From Vibrio lentus (GTDB lineage: Bacteria > Pseudomonadota > Gammaproteobacteria > Enterobacterales > Vibrionaceae): a stretch of DNA of 41,223 nt. Position numbers and translations under genes: made by a program. Every line of letters starts with the position of its first letter. Position 1 is the stretch's first letter. A model generated the notes under the pieces. The model was not told the DNA's origin. It saw nothing but the letters and a program-made list of their open reading frames with translations, and did not search any database. The DNA lies in NCBI RefSeq assembly GCF_002875945.1, contig NZ_MCZK01000011.1, forward strand, positions 1 through 41,223, in the 5' to 3' direction. Below, piece by piece: positions 1 through 8,303 of this stretch.

Positions 1-183
1 AATTACGCAACAAAGCCTTTTCGCACCGCTCACAGGAGCGTCAAAAACGTTACCTGAGATGCTTCCGGTATTCCTAGCTGGCGGGGTGTTATCACCTCCA
101 CCTTCCCCACCGCCACATGCGCTTAAGATAAGCGACGTAACAATAAGACCTAATGTTGATTTCAGCGTATTTTTAGTGAACAT
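1..183 (-). CDS. Partial lipoprotein, N-terminal 61 residues only
   Basis: This minus-strand gene starts with ATG at 183 and stays open to the window edge, so the C-terminal part is missing. The first 23 residues are a lipoprotein signal: Lys4 and Lys8, a hydrophobic stretch, then the lipobox L-S-A-C with Cys23 as the lipidated residue. A Gly-rich linker (GGGEGGG) follows, then a segment (SISGNVFDAPVSGA) that looks like the start of a surface-lipoprotein beta-sandwich or carboxypeptidase-regulatory-like domain. That last reading is inference, and the enzymatic role, if any, cannot be seen. It is divergent from the M23 peptidase across a 258-nt AT-rich gap that probably holds both promoters. 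Confidence 0.75.
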   Translation of the reverse strand, partial: MFTKNTLKSTLGLIVTSLILSACGGGEGGGDNTPPARNTGSISGNVFDAPVSGAKRLCCVI

Positions 184-441
184 AGTATTCTGGCAGAGTA
201 TATTTTGCCGCGATTATATTATCGTCTAAAATTTTCTCAACATGACATAATAACTACTTGTAAAGTACAATTTAGCTAAATCAAAAGGTGAAAGGTTTGT
301 TTTTTATCACTCTAGAAACACACCCTATGCCTTTAGCCAGTCATTAAGAAGGAATGAACTAAAATAACATGCAAAAAAAACAAATAAATATTATGATCTA
401 ATTCTTATTTTTATCCATTAACCGAATTTTATTGATAATTT

Positions 442-1401
442 ATGTATTTGAAAATAAATAGCCATTTAAGTCGCCGCACCCTTTCCTTTGGCCTTTTGAT
501 GGTTTTTTTGATCGTTTCAACAGCTATATCACTAAGCTACAACCATTCAAATACTGATAAAAAACAGGCATCTAAAATAGCCAAGCCCAAAAACATTCAT
601 ATTCCAACTACAGCTCCGACATCTGAAATGGTTTCAGGGGTTGTGAAATACTCTTTTGTCAGTTCCATACTATCCTCTGGTTTGACGAACAATGAATTAA
701 AATCACTATTGAGTCTATTAGGTGATAATTTTGACATTATTAAATCAGTTAACAACGGTGATAAGTTTTCAATAAAAACCCAACATGATGGTACAAACAC
801 AGAATATGTCAGTGCTTTTTACTATTTAGGCAGTGATATAGAATTTTTTGCTATGAGAGGGGCGGATGATAATATCTATAACGAAAATGGATATAAAATA
901 AATAATGATTATGTATTCCCTCTTTCTCAGCATTATCGAGTAAGTTCATCATTCGATTTAAACAGGAAACACCCTATAACGAATCGAATTGCACCTCATT
1001 TTGGAACGGATTACGCGACACCTATTGGCACAGAGATTCATTCGTTGTCCGACGGTGTCGTTTTGAAGTCTCGATATAACCGTTTCGCAGGTAACTACCT
1101 AACCATAAAACACACTGATGGCAACTATGCGCGCTACCTTCATCTTTCAGAAAGACATGTCTTAGTTGGGGAATACATCACTAAAGGTCAGATAATCGGT
1201 CTTACTGGTAATTCAGGCCGAACAACTGGACCTCACTTGCATTTAGAGTTGTCGGTTGCTGGAGTACCGGTTAACTTCGAACAATATATCAACGCAGACA
1301 AAAGCTACAACGACCAATTTATATACATTGCTCAAGCTGAACGTAAGCAGCTAATAAAAAGCCTAGCTCAATCGGTACAATCAAACCAACCTCCAACATA
1401 G
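442..1401 (+). CDS. M23-family (LytM-type) metallopeptidase, membrane-anchored
   Basis: The product is 319 aa. Residues about 15-33 form one hydrophobic segment, an uncleaved anchor or signal peptide, which puts the rest in the periplasm. The C-terminal domain (about 160-290) carries the Zn-peptidase signature: H-x3-D (His186, Asp190), R-Y-L-H-L (His234) and G-P-H-L-H-L (His265, His267). M23 enzymes cut peptidoglycan peptide cross-links, or act as activators when degenerate. The metal ligands look intact here, so hydrolase activity is likely. The region between anchor and catalytic domain resembles the N-terminal domain of ShyA/MepM-like endopeptidases, but no LysM motif is obvious. It stands alone, with no operon partner. 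The exact family member is not assigned. Confidence 0.85.
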   Translation: MYLKINSHLSRRTLSFGLLMVFLIVSTAISLSYNHSNTDKKQASKIAKPKNIHIPTTAPTSEMVSGVVKYSFVSSILSSGLTNNELKSLLSLLGDNFDIIKSVNNGDKFSIKTQHDGTNTEYVSAFYYLGSDIEFFAMRGADDNIYNENGYKINNDYVFPLSQHYRVSSSFDLNRKHPITNRIAPHFGTDYATPIGTEIHSLSDGVVLKSRYNRFAGNYLTIKHTDGNYARYLHLSERHVLVGEYITKGQIIGLTGNSGRTTGPHLHLELSVAGVPVNFEQYINADKSYNDQFIYIAQAERKQLIKSLAQSVQSNQPPT

Positions 1402-1711
1402 AGTTCCCTAGTAATATTCGATTTACTTTTGAGGCAAACCAAGCAAATACTCGCATTATTTGTGTCCAAATAGGCGACTCAAATAACGCGTTCTCTCACT
1501 AACTCATTTCAAGTTGCTAGCAGTTGAATCAAAGGCTTAGCCGCATAAGTACCGCGTTCTAAATTGTAACTTAATAGTCAATTTCAATTGAACTCCCAAG
1601 AATCTTTGCGCAAATGTCTTTTTCTGTAGTTCTTCTAGGCGATATAGCGCTTTACACGCCCTAGCGAACCCTTACAATGTGCAGCAAATATATTTATCAA
1701 GGTTTATCTCT
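1402..1711. other. 310-nt gene-free stretch between the peptidase and ylqF
   Basis: No convincing ORF, RNA gene or strong rho-independent terminator is visible after the peptidase. The stretch must contain the ylqF promoter, but I see no sharp -35/-10 pair that I would defend. Confidence 0.5.
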
Positions 1712-2647
1712 ATGTCTATTCAATGGTTTCCGGGTCACATGCATAAAGCCCGCAAAGAAATCGAAGAAGTTATCCCACAGGTTGATGTGATCATCGAAGT
1801 ACTGGACGCTCGTATCCCGTTCAGTAGTGAAAACCCAATGATCTCTTCACTGCGCGGCGATAAGCCTTGTGTAAAAGTGTTGAACAAGCGCGACCTTGCC
1901 GATCCAGAGCTTACTGAGCGTTGGATTGAGCACTTCGAAAAAGAGCAAGGCGTTAAAGCGATTGCGATTACCACCAGCGCTAAAGAAGAAGTTAACCACG
2001 TTATGGAGCTAGTACGTAAATTAGCACCGCATCGTGAACAAATGGGTAAGAACATTCGAACGATGATTATGGGTATCCCTAACGTGGGTAAATCAACCAT
2101 CATCAACTGCTTGGCCGGACGTACGATTGCGGTAACGGGTAACCAACCGGCAGTAACTCGTCGCCAACAACGTATCAATCTGCAAAACGGCGTGATCCTT
2201 TCAGATACTCCTGGGATCCTTTGGCCTAAAGTAGAGAATCCACACAGTGGTTTCCGCCTAGCCGCTACTGGCGCGGTGAAAGATACGGCAATGGAATACG
2301 ACGAAGTAGCATTCTACACAGTCGAGTACTTGGCTAAGCAGTACCCTCACCTGTTGAAAGAGCGCTACCAAATTGAAGAGCTGCCTGAGTCTGACATCGA
2401 ATTGATGGAAGCAATTGGCCGTAAGCGCGGTGCACTTCGTGCAGGCGGTCATATAGACATCCACAAATGTTCTGAAATCCTTCTTCATGAGCTTCGCAAC
2501 GGTACTTTAGGTAAAGTAACGCTAGAGCTACCAGAGATGATTACTAAAGAGTTAGTCGAAGTTGAAGAAGCGGCGGCACTGAAAGCTGAACAGCAGATTA
2601 AGAAGAAAGAAGAGCGTCGCAAGCGTTACTTGAAAAACAAACGCTAA
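1712..2647 (+). CDS. ylqF: Ribosome biogenesis GTPase YlqF (RbgA family)
   Basis: The product is 311 aa from the ATG at 1712. The reading frame is open from a GTG at 1679, but the family begins at MSIQWFPGHM, so the ATG is preferred. It shows the circularly permuted GTPase order of the family: the G4 motif NKRDL comes first (about residue 60), then G1 GIPNVGKST (about 120), then G3 DTPG (about 165). The C-terminal third is helical and charged, ending in a Lys/Arg-rich tail that fits rRNA contact. YlqF/RbgA proteins act late in 50S subunit assembly in the cytosol. It is a single gene followed by a hairpin. The family call is secure, while the role in this organism is taken from Bacillus. Confidence 0.93.
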   Translation: MSIQWFPGHMHKARKEIEEVIPQVDVIIEVLDARIPFSSENPMISSLRGDKPCVKVLNKRDLADPELTERWIEHFEKEQGVKAIAITTSAKEEVNHVMELVRKLAPHREQMGKNIRTMIMGIPNVGKSTIINCLAGRTIAVTGNQPAVTRRQQRINLQNGVILSDTPGILWPKVENPHSGFRLAATGAVKDTAMEYDEVAFYTVEYLAKQYPHLLKERYQIEELPESDIELMEAIGRKRGALRAGGHIDIHKCSEILLHELRNGTLGKVTLELPEMITKELVEVEEAAALKAEQQIKKKEERRKRYLKNKR

Positions 2648-2670
2648 CGTCTTTAAACGAACGTTATTTT

Positions 2671-2700
2671 CACGCTCTAGCCACGAAAAGTTAGAGCGTG
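2671..2700 (+). terminator. Hairpin downstream of ylqF
   Basis: A 9-bp perfect stem, CACGCTCTA with TAGAGCGTG, encloses a 12-nt loop 23 nt after the ylqF stop. The downstream T-tract is poor (AGCATAAAAAAGCC), so this is a probable but weak terminator. Confidence 0.5.
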
Positions 2701-2805
2701 AGCATAAAAAAGCCCTACAGTTGATGTTAGAACTAACATATTGTCACATAAATAAAAACTTCCATTTACAAGTACCAAACTCGTAGACATACTTGCACAA
2801 AATTA

Positions 2806-3921
2806 ATGCGACACAGTAGCGATTTACCTCCAATGCGTTCATACCCCGGATTTCAAAACCAACGATTTAAGACTTATTTCGACAATGAAATCTATCTACC
2901 GTACGTAAAATTCATTTATGTACCTATCACCATTTTCTTTACTTTCATTATCTCCGATTACATCAATTTCGGTACACAATGCATTTTCCCTGTAGTTTTA
3001 AGAACGGTACTTTTCGTCATCATGATGTTCGTTGCAGCTTACTGTATCAAACATAAACCGAGCCACTTACAACAGCTCGAAGCTTGTCTTCTGATCATCA
3101 GCGCCCTATTTCTCGTCTATGTTGGCCGTATCGCCATTGATTTTGGGAACTTGGATTACCAAGGTGGCATCATCCTCGTAATGATCTATGTGGGGACATT
3201 TTCTAGAATGTCCGCTCGATACAGTTTAAGCGCACTGACCATTATATTCTTGTGCTATATCGTTGGCTTGGCGCCATCACTTTACGCAGCAGAGCCTAGT
3301 CACGAAATAGAAACGATTTCCGTATACGCTTCAGCTTATATTCTTATTGCAGCCTCTTGTTTAAGACGAGATTTCGAAGTGCACAAACGCTTTACTCAAT
3401 CCGAGCAGCTTCGTAAACAAGCCATTCAGCTACGTAAACAATCTAACCTGTTTGAAGCTCTCTCTTATCAAGATGCACTCACCGGATGTTACAACCGCTT
3501 ATACCTGCATCAGGTTATCGAACCGAACATTGACCGCCAGCTGTCGATGACCGCAATCATGATCGATGTAGACCACTTTAAATCAATCAATGACACCTTC
3601 GGACATCAGACCGGTGATGCGGTCATCAAGGAATTAGCCGAGGCAATCCAAAACGCGTTGCCAGAACACAGCACCTGCTTTAGGTACGGAGGTGAAGAGT
3701 TTTTGATTATTATTCAGAACGAAAGTGAAGCTGGCATCAGAGTGCTCGCCGATGATCTACTAGCATGTCCAACTCAGCTTAGGTTTGAGGTGACCGTTTC
3801 AATCGGTATCAAGCACGCCACACAAGCATTGGGGTCGGTTGAACAGCTCATTAATGACGCAGACCAAGCTTTATACTCATCGAAGAAGAAAGGCCGAAAC
3901 TGCGTCTCTTGGTCTGAATAG
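2806..3921 (+). CDS. Membrane GGDEF diguanylate cyclase
   Basis: The product is 371 aa. The N-terminal half (about 36-185) has roughly five to six hydrophobic segments and no recognisable periplasmic sensor. A short charged coiled-coil-like linker (about 190-215) joins it to a C-terminal GGDEF domain. The active-site signature is RYGGEEF (Gly295-Phe299), and the upstream D-x-D-H-F-K and N-D-x-F-G-H motifs are also intact, so it should make cyclic-di-GMP from GTP. The usual inhibitory RxxD I-site just before the loop is replaced by PEHS, which suggests no product feedback. No EAL domain is present. A second ATG at 2833 is possible, and neither start has a strong ribosome-binding site. Its signal is unknown. 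Confidence 0.88.
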   Translation: MRHSSDLPPMRSYPGFQNQRFKTYFDNEIYLPYVKFIYVPITIFFTFIISDYINFGTQCIFPVVLRTVLFVIMMFVAAYCIKHKPSHLQQLEACLLIISALFLVYVGRIAIDFGNLDYQGGIILVMIYVGTFSRMSARYSLSALTIIFLCYIVGLAPSLYAAEPSHEIETISVYASAYILIAASCLRRDFEVHKRFTQSEQLRKQAIQLRKQSNLFEALSYQDALTGCYNRLYLHQVIEPNIDRQLSMTAIMIDVDHFKSINDTFGHQTGDAVIKELAEAIQNALPEHSTCFRYGGEEFLIIIQNESEAGIRVLADDLLACPTQLRFEVTVSIGIKHATQALGSVEQLINDADQALYSSKKKGRNCVSWSE

Positions 3922-3975
3922 ACCTATTCGGATCTCAAAGCAACAGCATTCAAAGTAACAACAACATAACCAAAA

Positions 3976-4004
3976 AGCCCTCAAACTGACTCAGTTTGAG
4001 GGCT
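3976..4004. terminator. Bidirectional terminator between convergent genes
   Basis: AGCCCTCAAACTG and CAGTTTGAGGGCT form a 13-bp perfect stem with loop ACT. An A-run lies upstream and TTT downstream. It separates the GGDEF gene (+) from the acetyltransferase gene (-) and can serve both. Confidence 0.88.
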
Positions 4005-4075
4005 TTCATATCTTTATTTATAAGAAGGTTTATACAAAAATCTTCTTACAAAGGAAACTCGCGACAGTGATACGT

Positions 4076-4621
4076 TTATGAATACGCAATACTCGCAGTC
4101 TTGTGTTCAAGCTCTTGTGGAGAAGCCCAAGAAATCACTTTCTCTTTGACTTGGCTACCACATGGCGCGTTCCAGGTTTGCTCAAGTTCTTCTTTGCCAC
4201 CAATCGCCTGATAAAAAGCGATGGCTTGGTGGTTCTCGGACATCACCTCTAGGTAGAGCCCCGAATCAGAATAATATTGCTGTAACCATTTAGTGAGTTC
4301 AGACAATAGGCGCTTACCTACACCTCGACCTCGATAATTGCTGTCGACATGTAACGCATCAATGAAGGTTCCGCGATCAAAGTTGTGATTTCCGAACGCA
4401 CAGACAAAACCAACCAGTAAACCACCTTCTTCAAGCAATAAAACATGTTGGTTGAAAGGAGGATTAATCAAACGAGTCTGCCAAATAACAGATCTGTCCT
4501 CCAAAACATCATTTTCTAAGTAATCATCAGCAAGAATGCCACGGTAATATAGCTTCCAGCTATCCGCGTGTAATTGGGCAATCCGCTCATAATCTTTATA
4601 TTCAGCTACCTTAATTTCCAT
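4076..4621 (-). CDS. GNAT-family N-acetyltransferase
   Basis: The product is 181 aa, an ordinary single-domain GNAT. The acetyl-CoA pyrophosphate loop is R-G-R-G-V-G-K-R-L-L (about residues 94-103). It is preceded by the beta4 strand IDALHVDSNYRG and followed by the motif B region LEVMSENHQAIAFYQAIG. This family transfers acetyl from acetyl-CoA to an amine, but nothing here identifies the acceptor. The ATG at 4621 has AAGGG 8 nt upstream. The gene is divergent from the desaturase and convergent with the GGDEF gene, and nothing links it functionally to either. Confidence 0.87.
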   Translation of the reverse strand: MEIKVAEYKDYERIAQLHADSWKLYYRGILADDYLENDVLEDRSVIWQTRLINPPFNQHVLLLEEGGLLVGFVCAFGNHNFDRGTFIDALHVDSNYRGRGVGKRLLSELTKWLQQYYSDSGLYLEVMSENHQAIAFYQAIGGKEELEQTWNAPCGSQVKEKVISWASPQELEHKTASIAYS

Positions 4622-4704
4622 TTATTAGCCCTTAGTACTTCCATTTATGACTTGCTACTACATTTCACACTACCTTTATACAATATTTAAGCAAAACATA
4701 CTAA

Positions 4705-4753
4705 TACACGTTTACACTTTCAATATTGACTTACACGTGTACGCTGATATTCT
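4705..4753 (+). promoter_or_regulatory. Desaturase promoter with FabR-like palindrome
   Basis: TTGACT (4726-4731) and TATTCT (4748-4753) give a plausible sigma-70 promoter with a 16-nt spacer. Inside the spacer lies the perfect palindrome TACACGTGTA (4732-4741), continuing into CGCT. This resembles the FabR operator I recall from gamma-proteobacterial unsaturated-fatty-acid genes. A partial second copy, TACACGTTTACAC, sits at 4705-4717. FabR binding is inference from similarity and position. Confidence 0.55.
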
Positions 4754-4787
4754 AGCGCACAGATGTAAGCCCAATGGAAATTTGCTA

Positions 4788-5930
4788 ATGAATAGTGCTG
4801 ACAAACCATCAACAAAAAAGCCACCATTAATCTGGCTCAATATTTTTGTTTTTTCTTCTAGTATGCTGCTTGCTGTTGTTGCGGCTCCCGTTTATGGCTA
4901 CTTTTTTGGCTATGGTATGGAGCACTGGATATGGCTAGCGATCTGTTTTACTTTTTGTAACCTCTCTATCACGACAGGCTATCACCGCTTATGGTCTCAT
5001 AAAGCGTTTGAAGCGCATTCAAGCCTAAGATTCCTGTTTGCTTTGGGCGGTGCATTTGCCCTCCAGAACAGCGCGCTACACTGGTCTTCTGACCACCGTG
5101 TGCACCACAAGCATGTCGACAACAACGACAAAGACCCATACTCAGCCAAACGTGGCTTCTGGTATTCACACATTGGTTGGATGATCCGTAATTACAACAC
5201 AGCAATGTATACTGATTACGAGAACTGTCGCGACCTGAAGAAAGACAAGATCTTGATGTGGCAGCACAAGCACTACGTTCTGCTAGCGTTGCTCATGAAC
5301 ATTGGTGTTCCTATTGCATTAGGCGTAATTTACGGCGATGTGATTGGTATGTTGTTAATCGTGGGTGCGGTTCGTTTGGTACTTAACCACCACACAACCT
5401 TCTTCATTAATTCTCTTGCTCATATCTGGGGTAGCCAACCTTTTACTGACAAAAACACAGCTCGTGATAACGGTGTGTTAGCAGTACTCACTTTTGGCGA
5501 AGGCTACCATAACTTCCACCACATCTTTGAGAACGACTACCGTAATGGCATTTACTGGTGGCAATACGATCCAACGAAATGGTTGATTAAGAGTGCTTCA
5601 TTGATGGGCCTAGCGAGTAAGCTTAAGAAAACGCCTCAAGCGCGCATTGAAAAAGCAGAAGCGACAATGCTACTTAAGCGCACACAGCAAAAAATCATGC
5701 ACCGTGCCGACAAGCAACAAATCGCAGACAAGCTTCAGCAAGAGTTCGATGCACTCGTGTCAAATATGAACGAATATTACGAAGTTAAAAAGCAACTACT
5801 TGAAAGCAAGCGCGAAAACGTTGTGAAAAAATACGAACACTCTGTACTTAAAGTTCGTTACCAACAAATCAAAATGAACTTCGAACAACAGAAGAAAAAT
5901 TGGGCAATGACAGTGGAACAATATGCTTAA
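4788..5930 (+). CDS. Acyl-CoA / acyl-lipid delta-9-type fatty acid desaturase
   Basis: The product is 380 aa from the ATG at 4788. The frame runs on upstream to 4647, but that extension would cross the promoter, so it is rejected. The three histidine boxes that bind the di-iron centre are intact: H-R-L-W-S-H (66-71), H-R-V-H-H (103-107) and H-N-F-H-H (241-245), with four hydrophobic segments around them. The family inserts a cis double bond into a saturated acyl chain at the inner membrane using O2 and reductant. The last 100 residues form a long Lys/Glu/Gln-rich helical tail, likely a coiled coil, beyond the catalytic core. It is a monocistronic gene with its own terminator. It would complement FabA/FabB for aerobic membrane fluidity control. 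Confidence 0.9.
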   Translation: MNSADKPSTKKPPLIWLNIFVFSSSMLLAVVAAPVYGYFFGYGMEHWIWLAICFTFCNLSITTGYHRLWSHKAFEAHSSLRFLFALGGAFALQNSALHWSSDHRVHHKHVDNNDKDPYSAKRGFWYSHIGWMIRNYNTAMYTDYENCRDLKKDKILMWQHKHYVLLALLMNIGVPIALGVIYGDVIGMLLIVGAVRLVLNHHTTFFINSLAHIWGSQPFTDKNTARDNGVLAVLTFGEGYHNFHHIFENDYRNGIYWWQYDPTKWLIKSASLMGLASKLKKTPQARIEKAEATMLLKRTQQKIMHRADKQQIADKLQQEFDALVSNMNEYYEVKKQLLESKRENVVKKYEHSVLKVRYQQIKMNFEQQKKNWAMTVEQYA

Positions 5931-5983
5931 GACAATACCATACGCTTAACACCCAAATAACAAAGCTGCTTGCTTCTTATGCG

Positions 5984-6014
5984 AAAGCCCTCATATTGCC
6001 ATGAGGGCTTTTTT
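5984..6014 (+). terminator. Desaturase terminator
   Basis: AAAGCCCTCAT and ATGAGGGCTTT form a stem with loop ATTGCC, followed by a T-run. The hairpin is almost identical to the one at 7603-7632. Confidence 0.92.
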
Positions 6015-6081
6015 AATTCACAGTTCTAATTAAATTTATGAATTTTAAGTCTTTATTCTAATTACAGACACTAGTTCCAAA

Positions 6082-6148
6082 TGTCACACTTCCAATGCAA
6101 CAAGATGTCACTACAGAACCCTTCCTGTGACAAGTGTCACTTACAGAA
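6082..6148 (+). promoter_or_regulatory. Cluster of TGTCAC motifs upstream of the EEP lipoprotein
   Basis: TGTCAC occurs at 6082-6087, 6106-6111 and 6135-6140. The last forms a perfect 6-bp inverted repeat with GTGACA at 6127-6132. Two copies extend to TGTCACTACAGAA and TGTCACTTACAGAA, 29 nt apart. The layout suggests a multi-site operator in the 5' region of the next gene. The regulator is unknown; the spacing does not fit the 11-nt repeat of a Pho box. Confidence 0.4.
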
Positions 6149-6209
6149 TGATATCCATCTCATAACATGCGCGTCCCAAAATTCTTTCAGCAATCAGCGG
6201 ACCCATTTT

Positions 6210-7580
6210 ATGAAAATGTTAAAAACATCTATCGCTTTCGCCATCTCTTCTGCGCTTTTGATTGGTTGCAGCAGCGACACTGATTACATTCAACCTGAAG
6301 AAGTAAAGATCGCTACTTATAACTTGTCTTTTGATCGTGCCACCTTCCAAGACCTTGTAACGGAAATGCAGATTGAGCCAAGTGTTCAAGCAACGCTAGT
6401 AACCGATTATTTAAACAATACGATTGATGCCGCTGACAAAGAAACAGCTGCTAAAGTTATTCAGATCCGCAACGTAGCAGCCGTGATTCAAAAGAATCGC
6501 CCTGATGTGCTTATGATGGCTGAGTTTAACAACGACGGAACAGGTACTGACAAATCAGCGCTCGAAGGCTTCCAGAAAAACTACCTTTCTGTCGCTCAAA
6601 GTATTGAAGGTGCAGGTGGCGACGCGAACCTAGAACCAATCTCATATCCGTATTTTGAAAGCTATTCGACCAATACCGGTTTGCTGAACGAATTTGGTTT
6701 TGATTTAGACAATGACGGCACTCCTGGGACATTGCCTGGAGATGCTTGGGGTTTCGGTTTCTATCACGGACAATACGCCTTCGCTCTAATGTCTAAATAC
6801 GAAATCGACACGGCCAACACTCGTACATTCCAAGAGTTCAAATGGAAAGATCTTGAAGGTGCAACCATCCCAACAATCACAGTGTGTGATGATCCTAGTA
6901 AGTTCCCTATCGGCATGGACTGTGGCGACGAGTGGTACACAGCTGAAGAGTGGGCAGAAGTTCGTCTATCGTCAAAAAACCACGTTGATGCTCCAATACT
7001 TATTCCTACCAAAGATGGAACAGAAACCGTTCACTTGCTGATGTCTCACCCTACTCCTCCTGCTTTTGATGTGGGTAAGAACATTGAGCAGAATGCAGCA
7101 GAAGTCGACTTCTGGCACCAATACATCCAAAACAAATCGTTCATCTATGATGATTCTGGAAAAACTGGCGGTTTAGAACAAGGCAAACACTTTGTCATGA
7201 TGGGTGACCAAAACTTAGATCCGGTTGATGGCGACGGTATTAGTTCTGTGATGCAAGACTTGCACAACGACTCGTTAGTTAACCAAGAAGTCACTAACGG
7301 CAGTTTATACCCTACAAGTTATGGTGCTGCTGAACATGCCGTTGATAAATCATCGTTTCACCCCCAGCCAAACCGCATTACTTCTACATTCGGGCTTGCT
7401 GTTGATTACGCTCTGCCTTCTTCAACTCTGAACATCGTTGATTCTGGTGTGTATTGGGCTGCTTCGTACGAAGAAGGGCGTAAGCTATTCAATGACTCAA
7501 GAATTGGTGACTATGGTAACGGAAAGGATGTCTCTTCAGATCACCGTATGATCTGGGTGAAAGCGGACTTCAGTAACTAA
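6210..7580 (+). CDS. Endonuclease/exonuclease/phosphatase-family lipoprotein
   Basis: The product is 456 aa from the ATG at 6210, chosen because it opens a clean lipoprotein signal with lipobox L-I-G-C (Cys20). The frame is open upstream to 6081, but that part would place the signal internally. The mature part shows the EEP (DNase I-like) fold landmarks in order: ATYNLSFD (35-42), the metal-binding Glu in MMAEFNND (Glu105), LMSHPTPP, GDQNLDP and the terminal SDHRM with the catalytic Asp444-His445 pair. Enzymes of this superfamily hydrolyse phosphodiesters or phosphomonoesters with Mg or Ca. A large family of marine EEP proteins is phosphate-linked, but the substrate cannot be read here. It is anchored to a membrane facing the periplasm or the surface. 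Confidence 0.85.
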   Translation: MKMLKTSIAFAISSALLIGCSSDTDYIQPEEVKIATYNLSFDRATFQDLVTEMQIEPSVQATLVTDYLNNTIDAADKETAAKVIQIRNVAAVIQKNRPDVLMMAEFNNDGTGTDKSALEGFQKNYLSVAQSIEGAGGDANLEPISYPYFESYSTNTGLLNEFGFDLDNDGTPGTLPGDAWGFGFYHGQYAFALMSKYEIDTANTRTFQEFKWKDLEGATIPTITVCDDPSKFPIGMDCGDEWYTAEEWAEVRLSSKNHVDAPILIPTKDGTETVHLLMSHPTPPAFDVGKNIEQNAAEVDFWHQYIQNKSFIYDDSGKTGGLEQGKHFVMMGDQNLDPVDGDGISSVMQDLHNDSLVNQEVTNGSLYPTSYGAAEHAVDKSSFHPQPNRITSTFGLAVDYALPSSTLNIVDSGVYWAASYEEGRKLFNDSRIGDYGNGKDVSSDHRMIWVKADFSN

Positions 7581-7602
7581 CCCATTCAATTGAGATCTAA
7601 GA

Positions 7603-7632
7603 AGCCCTCATATTGCTATGAGGGCTTTTTTA
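7603..7632 (+). terminator. EEP gene terminator
   Basis: AAGCCCTCAT, loop ATTGCT, ATGAGGGCTT and a T-run. It differs from the hairpin at 5984-6014 by a single base across stem and loop. Confidence 0.92.
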
Positions 7633-7782
7633 TGAGCGAAACCGATTGTCACTAGCTTTATGTTCTCAAACTCGAATTGTGGATGCTAAGAACCATAGTT
7701 ATTGGATTCCAGAGCTCTTTCTTCAATCTGAAATATGACTATATTACTGGAACTTATCGAGTTTACAGCTTAGAAATTGAAA

Positions 7783-8073
7783 ATGAGCAAACTGACTATT
7801 ATTGCAACGATCGTCTCTAAAGAAGACAAAACTGAGCTTGTTAAATCAGAGATGATTAAATTGATCGATAAAACCCGTGTTGAAGACGGCTGTATTAACT
7901 ACGATCTGCACCAAGATAACAACAACCCTGCTCACTTTGTTTTTCATGAGAATTGGGAGTCGGAAGCTCACTTAGAGAAACACTTAGCGAGCCAACACAT
8001 CGCTGACTACATGGCTGCGACTGAAGGTTGTATTGAAACCTTTATGCTTAACAAAATGACGCATATTGCTTAG
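7783..8073 (+). CDS. Antibiotic biosynthesis monooxygenase (ABM) domain protein, YgiN-like
   Basis: The product is 96 aa from the ATG at 7783; a TTG two codons earlier is not preferred. The sequence matches the single-domain dimeric alpha/beta-barrel ABM family: an N-terminal strand (KLTIIATIVSKED), the E-D-G-C-I-N-Y-D-L-H core, then F-H-E-N-W-E-S and a helix ending H-L-A-S-Q-H-I. Members are quinol monooxygenases (YgiN) or related small redox enzymes in the cytosol. The substrate is not assignable. It is a single gene. Confidence 0.85.
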   Translation: MSKLTIIATIVSKEDKTELVKSEMIKLIDKTRVEDGCINYDLHQDNNNPAHFVFHENWESEAHLEKHLASQHIADYMAATEGCIETFMLNKMTHIA

Positions 8074-8164
8074 CCAGTCACTCCATCCTGATTCAATAAA
8101 AAACCCTGCTCTGATTGCAGTGTTTATTTTTTCTACAAGCTTATATCTGCTCATTCTAATAATG

Positions 8165-8188
8165 AAAAAACCCGCCAGAGTAGCGGGT
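8165..8188 (-). terminator. Terminator for the manA end of the mannosylglycerate operon
   Basis: ACCCGC and GCGGGT pair around a 7-nt loop. Read on the minus strand the stem is followed by TTTTTT. It lies about 115 nt beyond the manA stop at 8304, so it probably ends the mngA-mngB-glxK-manA transcript. Confidence 0.8.
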
Positions 8189-8303
8189 ATGGTCAATAAT
8201 CATGACTGTCAACGACAGATAGGTAACAACCATCAATCCAATATTGAGTACCACTTTACAGTGGCACTCTGACATTTCTTTTGCTGATCACTAGCACGGG
8301 GGA

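Noticed and set aside
1679..1711. GTG-initiated N-terminal extension of ylqF
   Set aside because: The family starts at MSIQWFPGHM, and the extension has no ribosome site.
4647..4787. Longer desaturase starting at 4647
   Set aside because: The extra 47 residues would be encoded by the promoter and the FabR-like palindrome and do not resemble the family.
6082..6140. Pho box upstream of the EEP gene
   Set aside because: TGTCAC copies are 24 and 29 nt apart, not the 11-nt spacing of a PhoB site, and the intervening bases do not fit.
6081..6209. Longer EEP protein starting at 6081
   Set aside because: It would bury the lipoprotein signal inside the protein and cover the TGTCAC cluster.
8066..8272. 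68-aa ORF with a hydrophobic stretch after the ABM gene
   Set aside because: It starts inside the ABM gene, has no ribosome site and runs through the manA-side terminator hairpin.
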